This document shows positions 34,737 to 39,135 of a DNA stretch of 39,135 bases, one piece after another (the first letter of the stretch is position 1; each line of letters opens with the position of its first letter). The stretch comes from a virus. The translations under genes and the position numbers were made by a program. The stretch is taken from positions 1-39,135 of the IMG/VR virus record IMGVR_UViG_3300046718_000591; one strand, given 5' to 3'. The notes under the pieces were generated by a model that had not been told where the DNA came from, did not search any database, and was given only the letters and a program-made list of their open reading frames with translations.

Positions 34737-35770
34737 GACGCCAGCCTCGCGGCGAGCGCGTGCGACACGGTGTCGGCGAGGACCTGGTAATCCACAGCCT
34801 GCCCGGACACGTGGCTCGTGACCGCAGTGGCGACCGCGTCCGCGAACGCCACCGCGTCGACAGCGGCCGGCAGGTGCGGCAGCACGCCCGCGACCACGGA
34901 GGCCGCCAGAGCCTGCGCGTCCACGACCGGGGCCGTGGCGATAGCGGCCGCCAGATTGATGAACTGCTGATCGAACCAGGACGTCGTAGCGGCGAGGCTG
35001 GTGCTGCCGGTCATACCGCCGCCGCCACGCGGGATTTGGCGGTTGAGTATCTCGGTCGCAGTGGCGGCGGCCACCGCGGTGATGTCCTGCTGTGTGAGTG
35101 CCACGTCTGTTCCTCCTGTGGGTGGTGCCGGTGTGGGTGCCGCCGCGCCGAGGAACGCCGCGAACGTGAGCGCAGTCCCCTTGTAGGCGTTCATGTCGAT
35201 GCGCTGCCCGCCGTCGGCGGCCTGGTCGGTGAACTGGTACAGCAGCGGCGTGACGGAGCCGTAGGGCTGCCATCCGGCAGCGCCGTCCCCCGGATACAGC
35301 TGCGCGGCCGTGCCCGCCCCGCCGGGATACGCCGAGGACACCATGCCGATGCGGCGGTTGGACAGGCCGGACAGGTCCGGTCCGCCGAGCTGCGACCAGT
35401 ACCAGCGCGGAACGTAGGCCAGGCGAACGCGCAGCCCGCGCCGGCCCATGGCGTCGGCGACGGCGTACAGCTGCGCGAGGGTCGGCCGGTAGCCGCCGGT
35501 CGGCTCCCAGTCCAGCATCACCGGCAGCGACGGGTCGCCGATGTGCGCTGCCAGCGCGGCGGCCTGAGCGTCCGGGTCCTCGCCGGAGATGAAGTGGTAG
35601 GCGATGAATAGTTTGCTCGCGGCCTTCGCCTGGGCACGCCATCCGGCGTAGTCCGCGTCGATGTAGTACGTGCCCTCGGTGGCCTTCGCGAGGATCCCGG
35701 CGCAGTCCGCCAGGGCGGCGACCGCCAGGCCGTGTTCGTAGCTGGAGATGTCCGCGAGGAAGACGCTCAC
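34733..35770 (-). CDS. Endolysin, GH25-type lysozyme
   Basis: 345 aa from a GTG. Residues ~3-215 resemble glycosyl hydrolase family 25 (N-acetylmuramidase): FLADISSYEHG with Asp 7, AGILAKATEGTYYIDADYAG, and VMLDWEPTGG (84-93) with the catalytic Asp 87/Glu 89 pair, then a YQFTDQAADGGQRIDMNAYK strand. It cleaves the glycan backbone of peptidoglycan. After a Pro/Thr linker (~215-235) the last ~110 residues are an Ala/Val-rich helical region (AAVAAATATEILNRQIPRGG, VVDAQALAASVVAGVLPHLP) with no known wall-binding repeat, which is unusual. Flanked by two small membrane proteins in the lysis cassette. Confidence 0.9.
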   Translation of the reverse strand: MSVFLADISSYEHGLAVAALADCAGILAKATEGTYYIDADYAGWRAQAKAASKLFIAYHFISGEDPDAQAAALAAHIGDPSLPVMLDWEPTGGYRPTLAQLYAVADAMGRRGLRVRLAYVPRWYWSQLGGPDLSGLSNRRIGMVSSAYPGGAGTAAQLYPGDGAAGWQPYGSVTPLLYQFTDQAADGGQRIDMNAYKGTALTFAAFLGAAAPTPAPPTGGTDVALTQQDITAVAAATATEILNRQIPRGGGGMTGSTSLAATTSWFDQQFINLAAAIATAPVVDAQALAASVVAGVLPHLPAAVDAVAFADAVATAVTSHVSGQAVDYQVLADTVSHALAARLAS

Positions 35771-35809
35771 GAGATCAGCCCCGTAGGCGGCCGCGCCTGA
35801 TCGTGTGCG

Positions 35810-35998
35810 TCAGTCACCGGACGGCTCCTCTCCCTCGAACCCATGTCCGATCATGGCCTGATGCACTCGCTCGACCTCCGCTGTCACATGCCTCCGCAGG
35901 CGGCTGTGATGCCACCACAGGACGCCAGGGGCCCATACCGCCGACGCGGCCAGGTTCGGCCAGATCGGCGACCACACATCCCGGAACAGAAGACCCAT
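35810..35998 (-). CDS. Small membrane protein of the lysis cassette
   Basis: 62 aa: MGLLFRDVWSPIWPNLAASA, VWAPGVLWWHHSRLRRHVTA, EVERVHQAMIGHGFEGEEPS. One hydrophobic stretch (~12-30) then a His/Arg-rich helix and acidic tail. Small proteins with this opening commonly lie next to endolysins in actinophages and are holin candidates. It is 39 nt upstream of the endolysin on the same strand. Confidence 0.65.
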   Translation of the reverse strand: MGLLFRDVWSPIWPNLAASAVWAPGVLWWHHSRLRRHVTAEVERVHQAMIGHGFEGEEPSGD

Positions 35999-36002
35999 GC
36001 TC

Positions 36003-36017
36003 GAAACCGCCGGTTTC
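36003..36017. promoter_or_regulatory. Intercistronic palindrome
   Basis: GAAACCG-C-CGGTTTC, perfect 7-bp arms around one base, filling the gap between the stop of the 146-aa structural gene and the start of the 62-aa membrane protein. It could bind a regulator or mark a processing site between tail and lysis genes. Confidence 0.45.
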
Positions 36018-36457
36018 TAGAAGTCGAACACCGTGACGGTGATCCCGGTGTGTGAGGCATTGAAGGTGCAGACGCCCGCCGACGACGTCAGGTTCCCCTG
36101 CAACTTGATCGTGTGAGAACCCGCCGCCGCCAACGTCACCAGCCACACCTGAGTGCCCGTCCCCCGATAGTTGGTGGTGTCGTTCTCCAGCACACACTCC
36201 GCACCCAACGCCGCACCCCCGTCGACTACGCACGTACCCAACGCGAAGTTGGCCGCCGGAGTGGTGGTCGCCATGTCGAACACGCCCTGAATCAGCGCCT
36301 GCACATTCGTGCCCACGGTATTGAATGTCACCGTCGCGCCAACGATGTCCGCCGCCGTATTCGTGGACTGCGTCAGGCTGGACGAGCAGTACGCCTGCAC
36401 CACGAACGGCTGCGACAGGTTCACGGTCGTAAGGCGTTGACCTGCGGTAAGTGTCAT
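36017..36457 (-). CDS. Virion-associated protein, 146 aa
   Basis: MTLTAGQRLTTVNLSQPFVV then a Thr/Ala/Asn-rich beta-type sequence (AATTTPAANF-like, TNYRGTGTQVWLVTLAAAGS, HTIKLQGNLTSSAGVCTFNA). Several Cys could form disulfides. It follows the large minor tail gene by 9 nt with AGGAGAG upstream. Composition and place suggest a tail-tip or fibre-associated protein, perhaps a receptor-binding part. Not assigned to a named family. Confidence 0.65.
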   Translation of the reverse strand: MTLTAGQRLTTVNLSQPFVVQAYCSSSLTQSTNTAADIVGATVTFNTVGTNVQALIQGVFDMATTTPAANFALGTCVVDGGAALGAECVLENDTTNYRGTGTQVWLVTLAAAGSHTIKLQGNLTSSAGVCTFNASHTGITVTVFDF

Positions 36458-36466
36458 CCTGCTCTC

Positions 36467-38812
36467 CTAAAGACTGAGGATCGCGGGCTGGAACAGCCGC
36501 ACATCGGTACCGGAGGTCTGTGCCTTCACCACCCCGTTGACACTGCGCGTGACGGTGAACGTCTGCGGGCTGGAGCCGCCGGTGATGTTCGTGACCGTCA
36601 TCCGCTCCCCACCGACGTTGATATCGAACGGGAAGTCACCGGCCGCAGTGGTCCACAGCGGCGACGTGGAAGTAGTCGTGGCCACTTTGATCGTGGTCTC
36701 CGTACCCAGCGGGTACGTCTGCGACAGAGTTGAACCGTCAGTGTCTACCTGAGACAGCAGCGTGTCCCCCAGGACAGCCACCCGATACGGCGACTCCGGG
36801 GAGCAGTTGAACGTGATGTCGTGCTCGAACCTTCCGATGGTCTCGGAGTAGCCCTGCACAATCTGGCTGATCGGATCAGGCGGCAGCCACGCCGGAGGAT
36901 TGTTCACCACCAGCCGGTCACCGATGTCGATAGTGAGCGCGGCGTTCATCAAGTCCAGGTTCCCGGTGAACGTGGAATGCCGCAGGTTGATACTGATCTG
37001 CGGATACCGAGGCTCGTCCACCGTGCCCAGATGCAGACGCCAACCAGCCGCATCCGCCACCAGGGAGTCCGCGCCCAGGCTGAGGTCGTAGTTGGTGGGG
37101 TAGTCGCCTACGCCATTCGGCGGGGCCTGAATAGACAACGCTCCCGAAGTCAACGCCTGGATGGAAGAAGAACCACCGATCCTGGTGACGGTGACGTTGT
37201 TACGAGTGAACGCGTCATCATCTACGGGCACGGGCTGCGCCGAAAGCTGATGCTGCGCATAGTCCAACGTTATTTGTGCGGACTGGTTGTACAAGGAACC
37301 GCGTTCCCGTAGCACCAAGGCAGCCTGATCCCGCGCCTCGAACAGCAGGCCGCCGGAAGAGGTGGCGGGCCCCTGGACCAAGTTAATAAAAGTGTCATCG
37401 AGCTGGTAGCCCATGGTGGTGGCGTCGCCTGCGTAGATGCCGGTGGCGGAGATGACGGCACCCTGGACGTTCTGCTCCTGGCACAGGCGTAGGAACCGGC
37501 CCGAGGAAACTCCGATACCGAACGCGAGCGTTGGCGTTGTTGGCAGTTCGGTTATCCATGCGTTCAGGGATGCGAAAAGGTTGTCTATGAGGTCGATATT
37601 CGGCTGATAAAAGACCTGCCCGACGGCCGTGTCGTTGATGTTCCCGTCCGGGTTGATGATGATACTTGTGGCCACACCGATGCTGCCGGATAGGGTGCCG
37701 CTGGACAGGACAAAGTTCGTGCCGATGGGCGTGAGCGGATACAGAGACGAAAACTGGACCCCATAGGAGACCACGCCAGGGGAGCCGGCAGCCGGGCCCA
37801 GGAACAGGGTAACGAAGACAGGCAGCCCGTTGAAGCCGATGAAGCGAGGGAAGATCGAAGGCGAGACGTATCCCGAATCGAACAGCTGCACACTGCTGCG
37901 GTCATACCCGATCAGCCGCAGCGAACCGCTGCCAGTCGTGCCGTACAGCAGGTCCAGGCGCGCTATAGTCCCCGCCGTGTACAGCCGCAGCAGCACAGCC
38001 CCGTTAACGGCCCCTGCCGGTGGGATTGAGAGTAAGAATCCCACGCTGTTGGAATCGCCGGTACTGGACGTTGGGATCGTGCCGGTCCAGGTGCTCGCCG
38101 AAAGCAGTGGCAGCGGCAGGGACGACAGGAAGGAGGTATTCGAGGAGAACGTCGGCAGTGCCTGACCGGACAGGGTCATCGGCGTTCCGCCAGCCAGGCC
38201 CGAGGCGATCGCTGTCGAGTTTGGCCCGTCCTCGCACGGCCAGTACGCAGTGGGCTGATGGCCGAGGCCGAGGCCGAGGCCGAGCGATCTGTACATTGTG
38301 GAACGTAACGGCTGGTTGCCCTGCGCCAGCCGCCGCAGCTGACCGAAAGCCGCGATATCCGTGTACACATCCGCGCCGGAGACGTCAGCGTTGGTGGGCC
38401 ACTCCGGGACCTCGCCGTAGAAGCGGTACCGGCGCACCCCGTTCTGGAGCCGCGACACCCGGATCGGAGTGTTCCGGCCGATCTGCCCGTAGTACGCGCC
38501 CAGCGGGTTACGCGGAGAGAACCTGCCGTCCCGGTTGTTGATCGTCATGGTGCAGGTCTGCGGCTGCACCTGAGACGTCTCGTTCGGCTTACCCCGGGTG
38601 ATGTGCACCAGGTTCCGGTAGTACACGTACGGGGTGATGTCCGTCCACGCCGAGTTCACGAAGATCTCGACCGTGAGACCGGTCTCGTTGCCGGGACCGT
38701 TGTCGAAGACGTTCCCGGAGGCAGGCGTGGCAAGACCCAGGCCGCGCTTCCACTTCTTCCGGCCCCAGGAGGCGGCCGCCACCGACGTGCCTGCCGTTGC
38801 CGCACGTGCCAT
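36467..38812 (-). CDS. Minor tail protein with lectin-like region, 781 aa
   Basis: N-terminal ~45-165 carries the actinophage minor-tail plan: VEIFVNSAWTDITPYVYYRN, CTMTINNRDGRFSPRNPLGA, YYGQIGRNTPIRVSRLQNGV. From ~186 AYWPCEDG begins a laminin-G/concanavalin-like beta-sandwich (~186-400), a carbohydrate-binding type often used at the tail tip. The C-terminal part is beta-rich, with FEARDQAALVLRERGSLYNQ, QPVPVDDDAFTRNNVTVTRI, and TLSQTYPLGTETTIKVATTT. A GLGLGLG run (178-184) from a hexamer repeat joins the domains. Strong GGAGGTGGGG ribosome site. Likely baseplate or receptor-contact protein. Confidence 0.85.
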   Translation of the reverse strand: MARAATAGTSVAAASWGRKKWKRGLGLATPASGNVFDNGPGNETGLTVEIFVNSAWTDITPYVYYRNLVHITRGKPNETSQVQPQTCTMTINNRDGRFSPRNPLGAYYGQIGRNTPIRVSRLQNGVRRYRFYGEVPEWPTNADVSGADVYTDIAAFGQLRRLAQGNQPLRSTMYRSLGLGLGLGHQPTAYWPCEDGPNSTAIASGLAGGTPMTLSGQALPTFSSNTSFLSSLPLPLLSASTWTGTIPTSSTGDSNSVGFLLSIPPAGAVNGAVLLRLYTAGTIARLDLLYGTTGSGSLRLIGYDRSSVQLFDSGYVSPSIFPRFIGFNGLPVFVTLFLGPAAGSPGVVSYGVQFSSLYPLTPIGTNFVLSSGTLSGSIGVATSIIINPDGNINDTAVGQVFYQPNIDLIDNLFASLNAWITELPTTPTLAFGIGVSSGRFLRLCQEQNVQGAVISATGIYAGDATTMGYQLDDTFINLVQGPATSSGGLLFEARDQAALVLRERGSLYNQSAQITLDYAQHQLSAQPVPVDDDAFTRNNVTVTRIGGSSSIQALTSGALSIQAPPNGVGDYPTNYDLSLGADSLVADAAGWRLHLGTVDEPRYPQISINLRHSTFTGNLDLMNAALTIDIGDRLVVNNPPAWLPPDPISQIVQGYSETIGRFEHDITFNCSPESPYRVAVLGDTLLSQVDTDGSTLSQTYPLGTETTIKVATTTSTSPLWTTAAGDFPFDINVGGERMTVTNITGGSSPQTFTVTRSVNGVVKAQTSGTDVRLFQPAILSL
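38261..38286 (+). repeat. GGCCGA hexamer microsatellite
   Basis: Four tandem GGCCGA units inside the minor tail gene, giving the Leu-Gly run at the start of the lectin-like domain. Copy change would alter linker length by two residues per unit without a frameshift. Confidence 0.6.
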
Positions 38813-38851
38813 CTACCCCACCTCCCTACTCGGATTGGTAACGAATTTTGA

Positions 38852-39135
38852 CTATTCGAGCCACGTGACCCACGTAAGCATGTTCGCCGCCGCTGAGAAG
38901 GTGACCCGGACGCGCAGGAACTTCGACACCGCCACGATCGGCCGCTCGTCTGGCATGAAGTCCCGGAAGTAGTAGTTCGACTGTGCGCCGTTGGACACGC
39001 CGAGGATCTCCTGGGCATCGAACAGCCGGGACGCGGTGGTGGTGCCCTCCGCCGATGCCGTGAAGCCCGTGGCGGCGGTGCCCAGGGTCATCAGCGATGC
39101 CGGTGCGTTCGGGTCCAGCGGCTGCACGCCGGCGG
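38852..39135 (-). CDS. Tail protein, 5' end cut by window edge
   Basis: The last 94 codons of a minus-strand gene entering from the right edge. The frame stays open to the edge (Ala-Gly before GVQPLDPNAPASLMTLGTAA), so the GTG at 39127 is probably internal. It ends FLRVRVTFSAAANMLTWVTW followed by LE. The part DAQEILGVSNGAQSNYYFRD and FMPDERPIVAVSKF looks beta-rich. Position just before the minor tail protein suggests a distal tail or tail-tip component. Confidence 0.6.
   Translation of the reverse strand, partial: AGVQPLDPNAPASLMTLGTAATGFTASAEGTTTASRLFDAQEILGVSNGAQSNYYFRDFMPDERPIVAVSKFLRVRVTFSAAANMLTWVTWLE

Noticed and set aside
1-39135. Complete circular genome of 39,135 bp
   Set aside because: Joining position 1 to 39135 puts the left partial gene into a wrong frame of the right one, and essential tail genes are missing.
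1-39135. tRNA or rRNA genes
   Set aside because: No cloverleaf-compatible T-arm and anticodon-arm combination was seen in the intergenic gaps.

Overview
The window is most of the genome of a temperate, siphovirus-like phage of a high-G+C actinomycete, most likely Streptomyces or a close relative. The evidence is the very GC-rich third codon positions, frequent GTG starts, ATGA/GTGA-overlapped gene chains, leaderless starts, a DUF2637 protein, an Lsr2-type DNA-binding tail, an actinobacterial-type FtsK translocase and a HK97-type head cassette. Integrase, excisionase-like protein and a repressor/Cro pair show that it is temperate.

Layout, read along the minus strand (right to left). 39135-36017 holds the end of the tail module: a truncated tail protein, a 781-aa minor tail protein and a small structural protein. 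35998-34488 is lysis: a small membrane protein, a GH25 endolysin and a holin-like protein. 34431-30858 is a plus-strand block with small accessory genes, the tyrosine integrase, a membrane protein and the immunity repressor. From 30638 a Cro-like gene, an excisionase-like gene and a long chain of overlapping minus-strand early genes run down to about 17061: ERF annealing protein, C5 methyltransferase, Lsr2-tailed protein, many small orphans and a replication initiator that carries its own origin. 16945-12537 is a DUF2637 membrane protein plus FtsK translocase module that resembles the transfer module of actinomycete integrative elements. 11714-8192 is small genes, then terminase small and large subunits. 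8118-6806 is a plus-strand insert (moron) between terminase and portal. 6619-1 is head: small membrane protein, portal-MuF fusion, ClpP-type protease, major capsid protein, an HNH endonuclease and structural proteins running off the left edge.

Both window ends therefore lie in the tail/head-tail module, and the tape measure, tail tube and connectors are absent. The window reads as a slice of a circular or circularly permuted genome. Joining the two ends directly does not give an open frame, so sequence is missing between them.

Three things stand out. (1) A leader at 6806-6966 has exactly eleven GGC triplets on a strict 5-nt step, then a 9-bp GCAA-loop hairpin, then exactly eleven more GGC triplets on the same step. 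It lies just upstream of a protein with RAMP/Cas7-like sequence marks and a winged-helix/coiled-coil partner. (2) An iteron origin lies inside the replication initiator gene (21680-21848): a 13-bp iteron is read in all three frames of the same protein, with two perfect DnaA boxes in a 57-bp repeated module. (3) A repressor/Cro switch has operators placed over leaderless start codons.
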